Of a DNA stretch of 64,000 bases, positions 1 through 8,365 are shown in pieces. How positions within the stretch are numbered: the stretch's first letter is position 1; every line of letters begins with the position of its first letter. The notes below the pieces were generated by a model that was given only the letters and a program-made list of their open reading frames with translations, ran no database searches and was not told where the DNA came from. Origin of the DNA: Gammaproteobacteria bacterium (GTDB taxonomy: Bacteria; Pseudomonadota; Gammaproteobacteria; Pseudomonadales; Ketobacteraceae); contig JABLXQ010000041.1 in assembly GCA_013178375.1 (NCBI GenBank), forward strand, positions 1 through 64,000. Direction: 5' to 3'. Position numbers and translations under genes: made by a program.

Positions 1-14
1 ACCTATGGCGCTGA

Positions 15-118
15 GAACCACCGAATGGTGGTTCCGATAAATGCGGGGCCGCGTTAGCGACCCCGAATCAGCCGCTTCGAGCGGCTCACACAATTAAAGC
101 CCCCGGCTTTGCCGGGGG
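15..118. repeat. Array of four consecutive perfect or near-perfect hairpins
   Basis: Four stems follow each other with almost no spacer. GAACCACC/GGTGGTTC is at 15-34. CGGGG/CCCCG is at 44-65 and encloses CGC-gtta-GCG. AGCCGCT-tcg-AGCGGCT is at 70-86. CCCCCGGC-ttt-GCCGGGGG is at 100-118. The last stem could act as a terminator, but no T-run follows. The first stem starts with TGAGAACC and closes with GGTTC, exactly like the first stem of the array after tRNA-Ser at 37756-37772. The array abuts the truncated esterase, so it marks a rearrangement junction. Confidence 0.8.
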
Positions 119-127
119 ATATTTACT

Positions 128-1111
128 GGCGATGCCGATAACGTCACGATTTTCGGCGAATCAGCCGGTGGCTGGAGCGTCTGTCACCTGATGGCATCAC
201 CGCTGGCGGCGGGTCTGTTTGACAAGGCCATCATCCAGAGTGGTGGCTGTCAAACCGTAAGCACCGAGGAATTCGGTTTTGATGTGGGCAAGGCGGTCTC
301 GAAATATTACGGTTGCCATCTCGAAGCTGACGAACTGGCTTGTCTGAGGAAGCTGTCACGTGTCCAGCTCAATAGAAGCTTCTATTTTCTATTGGGGAAA
401 TATGGGATCAGAAACATATTCCAGTTCTACGTTCCGCATGTTGATGGCCACGCGCTGACTGAGAATCCAGTAACTGCTTTTGAAACGGGGCGCTATAATA
501 GGGTTCCCTTGCTGGCCGGGTCCAATCTCGAGGAAGAAAATATTCTGAGTGGATTTTTGCCATCCCCGCTGATAACGAAGCGGATTACCCGTCAGCTGAA
601 CCGGCTTTTTGTTTCTGCTGATGCCCTGGAAGAATGGAGTTATTACTATCATCCGGATAGCCTCAACCGGAACCATTTTGAGGTTTTTTCCCATGCGCTA
701 GCGGATTCACTGGTTACCTGTGGAACCTTTAACGCGGTGGATAAGGCCGCGCAATATCAATCCGACATCTACTACTATCGATTCGATTTTCATCGACATA
801 ATCTTGGTAACTTCATAGGTGCAGGGCATGCGCTTGAGATACCGGTTGTGTTCGACAACGTCGATAAATTTCCTTTCAACCTTTTCTACTCTAAGAAATA
901 TCGTGCCAGGGCGCGGCCGTTGATTGACACCATGTCTTCCGCCTGGGCCCGCTTTGCGAGAACAGGGAATCCTGGCGACGATTCACTTTATTGGCCTGCC
1001 TACGATCAGGTCAGCAGACAAAGGATCTATTTCAACGAATCGATTGCGGTGGGGGAAACGGACATTGTCCAGAAATGTGAATTCTGGAACAGGCAGCCCA
1101 GGACGTTATAG
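128..1111 (+). pseudogene. Type-B carboxylesterase, 5' end missing
   Basis: This is the C-terminal two thirds of a carboxylesterase type B (serine hydrolase of the acetylcholinesterase fold). The visible reading starts GDADNVTIFGESAGG, which holds the nucleophile elbow GESAG at about 157-169, so homology begins near 128. The first ATG, at 191, lies after the catalytic serine and is not a sensible start. Upstream in the same frame is a TAA at 95-97, and the DNA becomes a hairpin array instead of the N-terminal half with its HGG oxyanion motif. Downstream, GSNLEEE carries the acidic triad residue and GHALEIPVVFD the histidine. The end, FARTGNPGDD then YWPAYD, is typical of the family. It is a disrupted gene unless the missing part joins in another way. 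Confidence 0.8.
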
Positions 1112-1126
1112 TTGGTAGAGATGTTG

Positions 1127-1160
1127 CGGGAGCGAACCTGGCAGACCAGGTTCGCTCCCG
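1127..1160. terminator. 15-bp perfect hairpin, terminator-like
   Basis: CGGGAGCGAACCTGG at 1127-1141 pairs perfectly with CCAGGTTCGCTCCCG at 1146-1160 around a 4-nt loop. It lies 16 bp after the esterase stop. No T-run follows on the + strand, so it may be a repeated extragenic palindrome rather than an intrinsic terminator. Confidence 0.5.
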
Positions 1161-1309
1161 TAGATTTCGAATATGACAACTTGTGCAATGCGTTGGTCAA
1201 GAGACCAGAATAATCCGAATAAATCATCCTTCTGTAGCGGCTCCACTCGCTCTGGTCCATCATCGCCGTCACATCCGCAAGTATGTTTTGGCGGGGCAGG
1301 CGGATCGCG

Positions 1310-2212
1310 TCACGCCTTGAACAGAAACCTGCCAAACTCCCGCTGAAACTCGATGGGCTGGTCCACCATCACCGCGTGTCCGGCCTGTTCAAAAATGACC
1401 ACCTTGGCATGGGGCACGTACTGGGCGATTTCCAGCTGGGTCTCCACCGAAAAGTACTGCGACTGCCTGCCAATCATCAGGGTGGTAGGCACCTTGATAT
1501 TCGCCAGCTCCAGGCGGGTGTCGCGGCCATTCATGAAAGCCTGCATCACGTGCAGGTAGGTTTGCCATTTTTCCACCGGCATGAAGTAGCGGGTCAGCAG
1601 CGGTTCCGCCAGACGGGCCGCCAGCGTCACCACCTGACGGGCAAAGCCTTTGTGCAGGGCCTGGCTCAGCACCCGTACCACGGTGTCGCGGAATTGAAGC
1701 CGGTGCTCTGCCGGTAATTCCCAATAGGCGATGGGGCCGGCGCGTTGCGCCAGGTCCAGCAGGTCCTGAAAGATGGCAAACAGTTCCGCTTGCTGTTCGC
1801 GGAAGATGCCATTGAACTGGCCGTCGCCATGACAGCTGTCGGGGCCATGTTCGATGTTCAGGTATTTGCTGACGCGGGAGAATCCGTAAAGCTGGTTGTA
1901 GGTGAGGCAGCTGTACGCGCCAGTAGATACGCCACCCAGGATGACCTGATCCAACTCGAAGTGGTTCAGCACGTCTTCCATGTCGTTGGCGTAGGTGGCG
2001 AAAACATCCAGGCCATCCAGATTGGCGTGGTGGGAGTTGCCAAAGCCGCGCAGGTCAGGCAGATAGAAGCGAAACTGGCGTGTGTAGGGCAATACATTGT
2101 GCAGCCAATGCGCCCCCCGCGACCCGAAGCCATGCATCAACATCACTGGCTTGCCTTTGCCCACGCAGGTTACGTGCAGTTTTTCCCCGTCTCTGAGCGT
2201 TACGCTGACCAT
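1310..2212 (-). CDS. Alpha/beta hydrolase
   Basis: A 300-residue alpha/beta hydrolase of unknown substrate. MHGFGSRG at about 26-33 provides the oxyanion loop, GVSTG the nucleophile elbow (Ser96), and EQAGHAVMVDQP near the C-terminus the catalytic histidine. It looks cytoplasmic, with no signal peptide. A longer open frame reaches 2317, but the extra 35 residues are polar and unlike the family. The ATG at 2212 is preceded by AAGGGC and begins MVSVTLRDGEKLHVT, a normal first strand, so I chose it. It is convergent with the esterase remnant and divergent from the SRPBCC-ArsR pair, sharing no clear function with either. Confidence 0.75.
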   Translation of the reverse strand: MVSVTLRDGEKLHVTCVGKGKPVMLMHGFGSRGAHWLHNVLPYTRQFRFYLPDLRGFGNSHHANLDGLDVFATYANDMEDVLNHFELDQVILGGVSTGAYSCLTYNQLYGFSRVSKYLNIEHGPDSCHGDGQFNGIFREQQAELFAIFQDLLDLAQRAGPIAYWELPAEHRLQFRDTVVRVLSQALHKGFARQVVTLAARLAEPLLTRYFMPVEKWQTYLHVMQAFMNGRDTRLELANIKVPTTLMIGRQSQYFSVETQLEIAQYVPHAKVVIFEQAGHAVMVDQPIEFQREFGRFLFKA

Positions 2213-2397
2213 TCGTTTAGTTGCCCTTGCTGTTTTTGGATTTGGGTGGCCACGGTAGCGGATTGATGGCCTGAAAGTACTGTCCGTGGAAGCGGAGTTC
2301 AGAGGAAACCGGGTCAATTCTAGTCGGGCGTAAGGGGCGGGGATTGGACGATTCTGAGGGGGCGATGGGCTTTGCAGCAGAGTCAGAGGAATTTAAT

Positions 2398-2417
2398 ATG
2401 CAACCAAAAGGTTGCAT
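2398..2417. promoter_or_regulatory. Candidate ArsR operator (perfect palindrome)
   Basis: ATGCAACC-AAAA-GGTTGCAT is a perfect 8+4+8 inverted repeat lying 62 bp before the chosen SRPBCC start. The symmetry and size suit a dimeric winged-helix ArsR repressor, and an arsR gene is the second gene of the unit. Autoregulation is inferred. Confidence 0.6.
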
Positions 2418-2479
2418 TATGAGTCCGGCTGTGTTTCACTATGGATGTCGAATCCATTTACTTGAATCGCGAGGCCAAT

Positions 2480-2920
2480 ATGCAGAACGTAATCAAACGG
2501 GAGATCACCATCAAAGCCAGTAGAGAGCGGATTTACGATGCGATTGCCAAGCCTGAGCAGGTCATCCAGTGGTTTCCGGAAACGCTCGAAGGCCGCTACG
2601 AGGTAGGTGAGCGACCCATTTTCGGGTTTGGTGAACATGGCAGGAACCAGTTATATGTTGTTGCTGCTCAACCCTATGAATACTTCGCCTATCGCTGGGT
2701 ACCGGGTGGCAATCATTTTCTGGGTGATGTGTTGAGCGTGCCCAACACTCTGGTAGAGTTTCGCATTGAGGAGCAGGCAGACAGTTCGTGCAAGGTAATA
2801 CTGACAGAATCAGGTTTTGCCGCGCTGCCGAAGGAACTGATGGAATCCGCATTCCAACAGAATTCCGGAGGCTGGGACTTCATGCTTGGTCGACTGGTCC
2901 ACTATTTTGAATCGGCATAA
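2480..2920 (+). CDS. SRPBCC (AHSA1-type) domain protein
   Basis: A 146-residue protein of the START/Bet v1-like SRPBCC superfamily, AHSA1 branch. The opening VIKREITIKASRERIYDAI, the acidic-aromatic middle (QWFPETLEGRYEVGE) and the C-terminal helix WDFMLGRLVHYFES fit a hydrophobic-cavity fold. The ligand is not predictable. An ATG at 2441 is also in frame, but the one at 2480 has GAGG 5 nt upstream and starts at the conserved strand. The stop TAA at 2918-2920 directly touches the ATG of the ArsR gene, so the two are translationally coupled. AHSA1-ArsR pairs are common and usually autoregulated. Confidence 0.8.
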   Translation: MQNVIKREITIKASRERIYDAIAKPEQVIQWFPETLEGRYEVGERPIFGFGEHGRNQLYVVAAQPYEYFAYRWVPGGNHFLGDVLSVPNTLVEFRIEEQADSSCKVILTESGFAALPKELMESAFQQNSGGWDFMLGRLVHYFESA

Positions 2921-3229
2921 ATGATCGAGGCAGAAATTTACAAGGCGTTGGGTGATCCCATCCGGCTTGAAATCGTAAAACGGCTCTCGACGAAACCGTC
3001 CAGCACCATCGGCGAGCTTTCGTCGAACCTCGGGGTTTCACGACAGGGCGCGCGAAAGCAGCTGCAGGTGCTTGTGGATGCCAATGTGGTTTATCTCACG
3101 CAACGCGGCAGGGAAACCTTCGTGACGCTGGATACCAAAACGCTTGAAATTGCGCGCTCTTTCATTGCACAGCTGGAGCGCCATTGGGATGCCCGTCTGG
3201 AGGCTTTGAAGAAATTCACCGAGACGTGA
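2921..3229 (+). CDS. ArsR-family transcriptional repressor
   Basis: A 102-residue winged-helix repressor. LGDPIRLEIVKRL, followed by TIGELSSNLGVSRQGARKQLQVLVDANVV, is the classic ArsR HTH layout with recognition helix SRQGARKQL. No CxC metal-binding motif is visible in the DNA-binding helix, so a metal sensor is unlikely. It probably senses a small molecule or stress together with its SRPBCC partner. Its start codon begins on the base after the partner's stop. The likely target is the palindrome at 2398-2417 ahead of this two-gene unit. Confidence 0.85.
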   Translation: MIEAEIYKALGDPIRLEIVKRLSTKPSSTIGELSSNLGVSRQGARKQLQVLVDANVVYLTQRGRETFVTLDTKTLEIARSFIAQLERHWDARLEALKKFTET

Positions 3230-3321
3230 AACTTCAACCGCTAACGGGCCTGCTAATGGTGTCAGGCGCCGGAATCAGTCTGCCGCCGGTCGTGCGGCAG
3301 GCCCACTCCTGAGACCTTTTC

Positions 3322-4506
3322 CTATCGCGCAAAAACTATGTCTATATTCATTGCGCCTAAATATGTCCCCATCATCGAAATCTGGTCTCCCGGCTGCAGG
3401 TAGGTTCTTGCTGCAAGTCGATCCGCTATGTAATTTTCAATGACGTAGTCCGAGACGCTGCTGTTCATGAAGCTACCTGTTGCCAGCCACTTTAGCGCAT
3501 TGGAAATGATGAAGAGGGTTCCGGGTGGGCGGAATACCACGCCCTCCGGTGTGCCCGTGAGAATTGATTGCCCACGATACAGAATGCCATCCTTGAGTAT
3601 GGGGATGTCCTGACCGCGAAAAATCCAGCGCATTGACGTATTCCCGGCAAAAGCCAGTGCGAGAATCTCATCCAGTTTCAACAACATCTTCGCCGCACTG
3701 TCCTGCTGACGCACCTCACCATTGACGGATAGTTGCAGGTCTATTCCGTCGATGAACGAAGGCCAGTCGCGCGGTACGACCGTGAACGCTCCAACGGGAA
3801 AAAGCCCGGTGCCACTTTTGGCATCGGTATAGCCAACACCAGACTCCCAGTTGTCTTTATCAATTTTGCGCATCAGGGTGGCTCTGTCCGTGAAATCACC
3901 ACACAGGAACAGTCCCACATTCGCTTTGGCGAAGTCGGCCATTGACTGAATATTGCGATCAAACCTCGCGCATACTTCGATTTCGTAATCCAGCAATTGG
4001 TCGGTACGAACGGGAATGGCCGGGCTGTTAGCGGTGGGTGTGGAGTATTTGGGGAAAAGGAAGACGCTCTCGAGCCCACCTTCTTCGCCATGATCTGCAT
4101 AGTTGGCGCCTGCGGCGAGCTGTTCTGATGATAGCCCGCCGGGAACTACCAAGTCGGATATGGGATACTCATCTGTTTTTGAAATCGCCAGGTCACGCAA
4201 GCGATCAACTCCCACGATGGAAATCAACTCCAGCGGATCTTTCACCTGAATCTGTAGCAGCTTGCTGAGATTGATGGCGGTGATCGTGCTGCCACTTTGC
4301 GCAGTGATCAGGAGCGTGTCATTCCCAGCGGTCGTTGCAATCTGCGCCAGAGTCAATGCTTTGTCGACAGGAGCAATTTCATTTTGTGGTGTCGTGGTAT
4401 TGGCCAATCCTTGCTGTGAAAAAATCAGCGCAGTCAATAAAATCCATTTTGATGAAGCGGAGAGGATAACGTCAATGCCGGTAGCAACGCCGTCCGTCTG
4501 TTTCAT
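3322..4506 (-). CDS. FAH-family hydrolase with an N-terminal signal peptide
   Basis: A 394-residue fumarylacetoacetate hydrolase-family protein. These are metal-dependent enzymes cleaving C-C bonds or hydrating keto acids in aromatic breakdown. LLDYEIEVCARF carries the E-x-E metal ligands and CGDFTDR the later acidic ligand; LTGTPEGVVFRPPG is the conserved active-site loop. Unusually, SSKWILLTALIFSQQGLA at about 18-35 is a hydrophobic segment ending in a plausible signal-peptidase site, which suggests export or membrane anchoring. Its ATG overlaps the stop of the next FAH gene by ATGA, so it is the last gene of the operon behind the extradiol dioxygenase. Substrate unknown. Confidence 0.75.
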   Translation of the reverse strand: MKQTDGVATGIDVILSASSKWILLTALIFSQQGLANTTTPQNEIAPVDKALTLAQIATTAGNDTLLITAQSGSTITAINLSKLLQIQVKDPLELISIVGVDRLRDLAISKTDEYPISDLVVPGGLSSEQLAAGANYADHGEEGGLESVFLFPKYSTPTANSPAIPVRTDQLLDYEIEVCARFDRNIQSMADFAKANVGLFLCGDFTDRATLMRKIDKDNWESGVGYTDAKSGTGLFPVGAFTVVPRDWPSFIDGIDLQLSVNGEVRQQDSAAKMLLKLDEILALAFAGNTSMRWIFRGQDIPILKDGILYRGQSILTGTPEGVVFRPPGTLFIISNALKWLATGSFMNSSVSDYVIENYIADRLAARTYLQPGDQISMMGTYLGAMNIDIVFAR

Positions 4507-5462
4507 TCTTCACCCGTAATGACATGGCTTTGTCGGCCCAGGTTGATTTTGCCGTCACGGCTGATGATGGTGCTTTCCACTTTGTCACCTGCCTTGAGGT
4601 ACTGCTTCCGGCTGCGTTGGGACTTGAGGAACAGCTCCCATTTTTTGGCTTCCGGTAACAGCGCGGACAGACGCACGGCTGTGGGTGATGGCAGTCCCAG
4701 TGCACAACCAGCCGGGGTTCCTGTCATCATCACATCGCCTGGTTCGAAATCCTGGATCTGCGAATATTCCGTGAGAGACTCTGCCGGTTTGAAAACCAGA
4801 TTGGCGGTTGAATCCTGCTGTCTGACGCCGGCGTTGACGGTCAGCGTCAATTGCAATTCATTGAGATAATGCATTTCATCCGGCTCCAGCAGACACAGCA
4901 CCGGCCCCAGCGGACAGAAGGTGCGATAGCTTTTTCCCTTGTGAAACTGCATTTGGGGAATCTGTACATCGCGGGCGGAGACATCGTTGCCAATGCAGAT
5001 ACCGGCCACGTACTCGTGCAAATTGCTTTCTGTCACCTTGACCGGACTATGGGTGCGCTTGCCCAGTACCAGCGTCAGCTCGATTTCATAGTCGAGTAAG
5101 GTGACATGCCGGGGCTTGATGATGTTACCGGAGGGACCTGTGATGGATGCCGTGGATTTGGTGAAGAACATATTGAAGGCTTTGGCATCCGGATTCATGC
5201 CGGAGTCGATCATGTGCTGACGGTAATTGGCTCCCTGGCATAGCACTTTGGCGGGCGTTGTGACCGGGGAGAGGAGCTTGATGGTGTCCAGTGCAAGGGG
5301 CGCTCCTGCTTCGTCCGCCGCTTTTCGAATTGATTTGCGTCCCATCTCCAGCAATGCCCGCGTGGTAGTGCATGGTACGTTCAGGGGGCGAACCTGATTG
5401 AATTCAATCAGTCCCCAATGAATGTTTTTTTCTGCTTCAAAGCGAACGATATGTAAAGCCAT
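4503..5462 (-). CDS. FAH-family hydrolase/hydratase
   Basis: A 319-residue cytoplasmic fumarylacetoacetate hydrolase-fold enzyme. The metal site is clear: LLDYEIELTLVLG (E-x-E) and IGNDVSARDVQ. MTGTPAGCALGLP is the usual C-terminal loop. In ring-cleavage pathways this family hydrolyses or hydrates the diketo acid released by an extradiol dioxygenase, and the neighbouring gene encodes one. I start at ATG 5462, with GGAG 7 nt upstream, rather than the in-frame TTG at 5468. It is paralogous to the next gene downstream but lacks that gene's signal peptide. Confidence 0.85.
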   Translation of the reverse strand: MALHIVRFEAEKNIHWGLIEFNQVRPLNVPCTTTRALLEMGRKSIRKAADEAGAPLALDTIKLLSPVTTPAKVLCQGANYRQHMIDSGMNPDAKAFNMFFTKSTASITGPSGNIIKPRHVTLLDYEIELTLVLGKRTHSPVKVTESNLHEYVAGICIGNDVSARDVQIPQMQFHKGKSYRTFCPLGPVLCLLEPDEMHYLNELQLTLTVNAGVRQQDSTANLVFKPAESLTEYSQIQDFEPGDVMMTGTPAGCALGLPSPTAVRLSALLPEAKKWELFLKSQRSRKQYLKAGDKVESTIISRDGKINLGRQSHVITGEE

Positions 5463-5477
5463 GAACAATCTCCGGTG

Positions 5478-6551
5478 TCAGGAAAACAGTTTTGCCAGTG
5501 TCATCAGCTTGCGGACCGTTAAATCCGGGCTGTGCTTCAAATGGTGCAAAGCAGACCTAAGTGTTGTGATATTGATTTTGGGCCTGGTGAAACTTGCGGG
5601 CATTTTCTGTCCCCACTGCGACATTGCGTCACGACTGACAGGATGCACGCCCATCGGCAGGTCGGCCGTGAACACATCACCATCACAGTAATGCTCCAGT
5701 TTGTGTCCCCAGGGATCATTCCAGTAGTCGAATATCTGGCTGCCAAGAATGTGGCGACCGATTCCCCATGCGTGTTTCCAGCCGCTTTCACGCAGGACAC
5801 GTTGTCCCATGCCGATGGCATCGGCATCCACCAGCTCAAACGCACTGTGGCTGTATTGCGGCATGAAGCCCTGCGCCATGGCCAGAGTGTGGTGATCGGC
5901 CGGGGTGTCACCCAGGTCCAGACGCATGAACACTACAGCGGGCGAGCCATCAGGCAACACCTGTACGTCGCTGGGAATGAATCCGAAGTGACGGGTGTAC
6001 CAACCGCAAGTGGCCTGAAAATCCGCCACTTCCAAAACCACGTGCCCCAGCTTCAATACTTCTGGCGGCGTCAGCGGTGGCCGCTGGGTGTCGTTGACCC
6101 GGGGTGTTTTCAATTCGTAATTCAATTCCAGCGCTTTGCGGTGAGGTAATGATTTGGCAGGTGACTGCCCATAAACGGCTTCCACCACAAAACCGGAAGG
6201 ATCGCGCAAACGCACGCACTCGCCACCACCCGGATAATCCAGCGGTTCAATCCCCGACGCGCCGGGCAACTTGCTCAATGCCTCCAGATCCGAACGGCTT
6301 CCCATGATCAGGCCAAAGCCGACAAATCTCGCAGTGTCCGCCAGTTGGGCCCGGTAACAGAACGGTGAGTCCTGCGTGCCCCGCGCGTACAGGACATCGT
6401 CGTTTTGACTGACCGGAATGAGTCCAAAATCCCGCAGGAACTGCCCGGCTTTGCGCAGGTCAGGCAATTCGAACAGCAGGTACCCGAGTTGCTGGGCCTT
6501 GGTTGTCGGGGTGGGGTGCCGCTGTGGTTGGGGTGTTGTCAGTTGTGCCAT
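5478..6551 (-). CDS. Type I extradiol ring-cleavage dioxygenase (VOC fold)
   Basis: A 357-residue vicinal-oxygen-chelate protein with two VOC modules. The C-terminal module carries the 2-His-1-Glu iron facial triad of type I extradiol dioxygenases: His170 (LGHVVLEV), His235 (YSHSAFEL) and Glu286 (HKLEHY). It should open a catechol-like ring next to the diol, acting after the flavin hydroxylase encoded divergently. The C-terminal tail after 300 (KMPASFTRPKINIT onward) is longer than usual. It starts the leftward operon ending in the two FAH-family genes; 15 bp separate it from the next. The exact aromatic or steroid substrate cannot be read from sequence. Confidence 0.85.
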   Translation of the reverse strand: MAQLTTPQPQRHPTPTTKAQQLGYLLFELPDLRKAGQFLRDFGLIPVSQNDDVLYARGTQDSPFCYRAQLADTARFVGFGLIMGSRSDLEALSKLPGASGIEPLDYPGGGECVRLRDPSGFVVEAVYGQSPAKSLPHRKALELNYELKTPRVNDTQRPPLTPPEVLKLGHVVLEVADFQATCGWYTRHFGFIPSDVQVLPDGSPAVVFMRLDLGDTPADHHTLAMAQGFMPQYSHSAFELVDADAIGMGQRVLRESGWKHAWGIGRHILGSQIFDYWNDPWGHKLEHYCDGDVFTADLPMGVHPVSRDAMSQWGQKMPASFTRPKINITTLRSALHHLKHSPDLTVRKLMTLAKLFS

Positions 6552-6618
6552 GGCGAATGGTCCTGGTTTTTTTGCGAAAGGTTTGAGGTACGCCGTTTTC
6601 GATTAAATAAAACAATAT

Positions 6619-6643
6619 TCAATATTGATATTAGTGTCAATAT
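6619..6643. promoter_or_regulatory. Candidate TetR operator in the divergent dioxygenase/hydroxylase promoter
   Basis: TCAATATTGA (6619-6628) is a perfect palindrome, followed by a half-site TGTCAATAT (6635-6643). The same core lies in TGTCAATATTGACA at 8324-8337, just before the tetR gene of this cluster. The region between the divergent genes (6552-6728) is AT-rich and holds no gene. Confidence 0.6.
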
Positions 6644-6728
6644 GGGATAAAAATATTGTCGGCTGACCACTCGGGGCCGCCATGAGCCGGCGCCACTAAA
6701 CCGCAGAATCCAGCGACAAGAGATTGAT

Positions 6729-8318
6729 ATGGCAAAGAACTCCTCGCGTTTTTCCCTTGAAAATACTGATGTGTTGATTGTGGGTTATGGTCCTGTGGGC
6801 GCGGCCGTGGCGGCGCTTCTTGGCCGTTACGGGGTGCGGACTACGGTGATTGACAAGGGGCAGGACATACTGATGATGCCCAGGGCCATTGCGCTGGATA
6901 ATGAAGCCCTGCGCATCCTGCAAATGGCCGGTCTGGATGACCAAAGCTTTGAGCGGATCGGTATTCAGCAGGTGCGGATGCACAGCCCTTACATGGGCCA
7001 GTTCGGCCGCGTCAATACCAGCGGTACGATTGACGGCCATCCCAAGCTGGTAACCTTCTATCAACCGGATCTGGAAAAGGCGTTGCGCAATAAAGTCGCG
7101 CAGCATTCCTGCGTAAATATTTTATATCGTTGCGAGCTGGTGGATTTGCAGCAGTTCCCCGACAGGATTGAAGCCATCACCCGTAACGTCGATGGCAAAG
7201 AGCAGCGCATTTCTGCACGCTTTGTTGTTGGTGCGGATGGCGCAAACTCCAGGGTTCGCGAAATCATCGGCCAATCGTTCGAAGGCCAGACCTATGCGGA
7301 AGACTGGCTGATCGTCGACGCGAACCAGCGCGAAAAAAAAGCCATCGATCACGTGGAGTTTTTGTGTGATCCCAAACGGCCAACACCGCATATGCTGGCC
7401 CCCGGTGGTCGGGAGCGTTGGGAGTTCATGTTACTGCCGGGGGAAACACGTGAGCAGATGGAGAAGCCCGAGAAGCTGGCGGAGCTGCTGTCTCCCTGGA
7501 TAAAGCCGGACGAACTCACCATTGAGCGGCAAGCGGTTTACCGTTTTCATGCCCGCTGCTGCGACCGGTTTCAAAAAGGCAGAATATTTCTCGTCGGTGA
7601 CGCCGCCCATATCACCCCTCCGTTCGTTGGTCAGGGTCTTGTCGCCGGTTTGCGTGACGCGGCCAATCTGTGCTGGAAACTTTCTTCTGTCGTCAGCGGC
7701 AGAAGTCACGACAGGATTTTGGATTCCTACGATCAGGAACGTCGGCCCCACGCCAGGGAAATGATTGATCTCGCGAAACTCATGGGCAAGCTTGTGATGC
7801 CAAGTACCACAACTAAAGCGGTTGCCGTGCATGGCTTGATGCGCTTGCTGAGAATGGTGCCCCCGGTAAGAACATTTTTTGAAGAGCTGAAAGTGAAGCC
7901 GGCGAACAGATTCAAAAACGGACTGTTTGTTCCCGGTCGTTCGGCGGTCGGGCTGCAAAGAGGTGGGCAGTTCCCACAGGATCTGGTGCGGTCACCGTCT
8001 GGCATCTGTTTGAGCGACGATGTGCTGGGCGATCAGCTCACGCTGGTGGGTATCGGTGTAGATCCGGCTGCTGTGCTGGATGTGGCCGCGCTGGCGCAGT
8101 GGGAAGCGGCTGGTGCGCAAGTGTTGCATCTGGGCATGCGAGGTCAGACGGGCAATGGCACTACGCGATTTGCAGAGATCATGGGCAACAATCTGGTACT
8201 GAAAGCGCCTCAAGGCTGGCTGGCGGTGGTGCGCCCGGATCGTGTTGTCATGCACGATGGTCCGCCGCAATCCGCTGATACTTTGGTGGGAGACAGTCTG
8301 CGCGTGCTTTCAAAATGA
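6729..8318 (+). CDS. FAD-dependent aromatic ring hydroxylase, MhpA-like
   Basis: A 529-residue class A flavoprotein monooxygenase that should hydroxylate a phenolic ring with NAD(P)H and O2. Features in order: Rossmann GYGPVG (19-24) for ADP binding, the DG motif VVGADGANSRVRE, and the GD motif LVGDAAHITPPFVGQG with LRDAANLCWKL near 290-310. A thioredoxin-like C-terminal domain follows, as in MhpA/PheA-type enzymes. It faces away from the extradiol dioxygenase gene, and together they form the hydroxylate-then-cleave logic of the pathway. A TetR gene follows on the same strand. The substrate is not assigned; 3-(3-hydroxyphenyl)propionate-like or polycyclic intermediates are possible. Confidence 0.85.
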   Translation: MAKNSSRFSLENTDVLIVGYGPVGAAVAALLGRYGVRTTVIDKGQDILMMPRAIALDNEALRILQMAGLDDQSFERIGIQQVRMHSPYMGQFGRVNTSGTIDGHPKLVTFYQPDLEKALRNKVAQHSCVNILYRCELVDLQQFPDRIEAITRNVDGKEQRISARFVVGADGANSRVREIIGQSFEGQTYAEDWLIVDANQREKKAIDHVEFLCDPKRPTPHMLAPGGRERWEFMLLPGETREQMEKPEKLAELLSPWIKPDELTIERQAVYRFHARCCDRFQKGRIFLVGDAAHITPPFVGQGLVAGLRDAANLCWKLSSVVSGRSHDRILDSYDQERRPHAREMIDLAKLMGKLVMPSTTTKAVAVHGLMRLLRMVPPVRTFFEELKVKPANRFKNGLFVPGRSAVGLQRGGQFPQDLVRSPSGICLSDDVLGDQLTLVGIGVDPAAVLDVAALAQWEAAGAQVLHLGMRGQTGNGTTRFAEIMGNNLVLKAPQGWLAVVRPDRVVMHDGPPQSADTLVGDSLRVLSK

Positions 8319-8323
8319 TAACA

Positions 8324-8337
8324 TGTCAATATTGACA
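8324..8337. promoter_or_regulatory. Candidate TetR operator TGTCAATATTGACA
   Basis: A perfect 14-bp palindrome between the hydroxylase stop and the GTG of the TetR gene. It shares the TCAATATTGA core with the site at 6619-6628. It would give autoregulation plus control of both divergent operons. Confidence 0.65.
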
Positions 8338-8365
8338 AAATTGTCGTTTGAGTGCGGAGCCTGCA

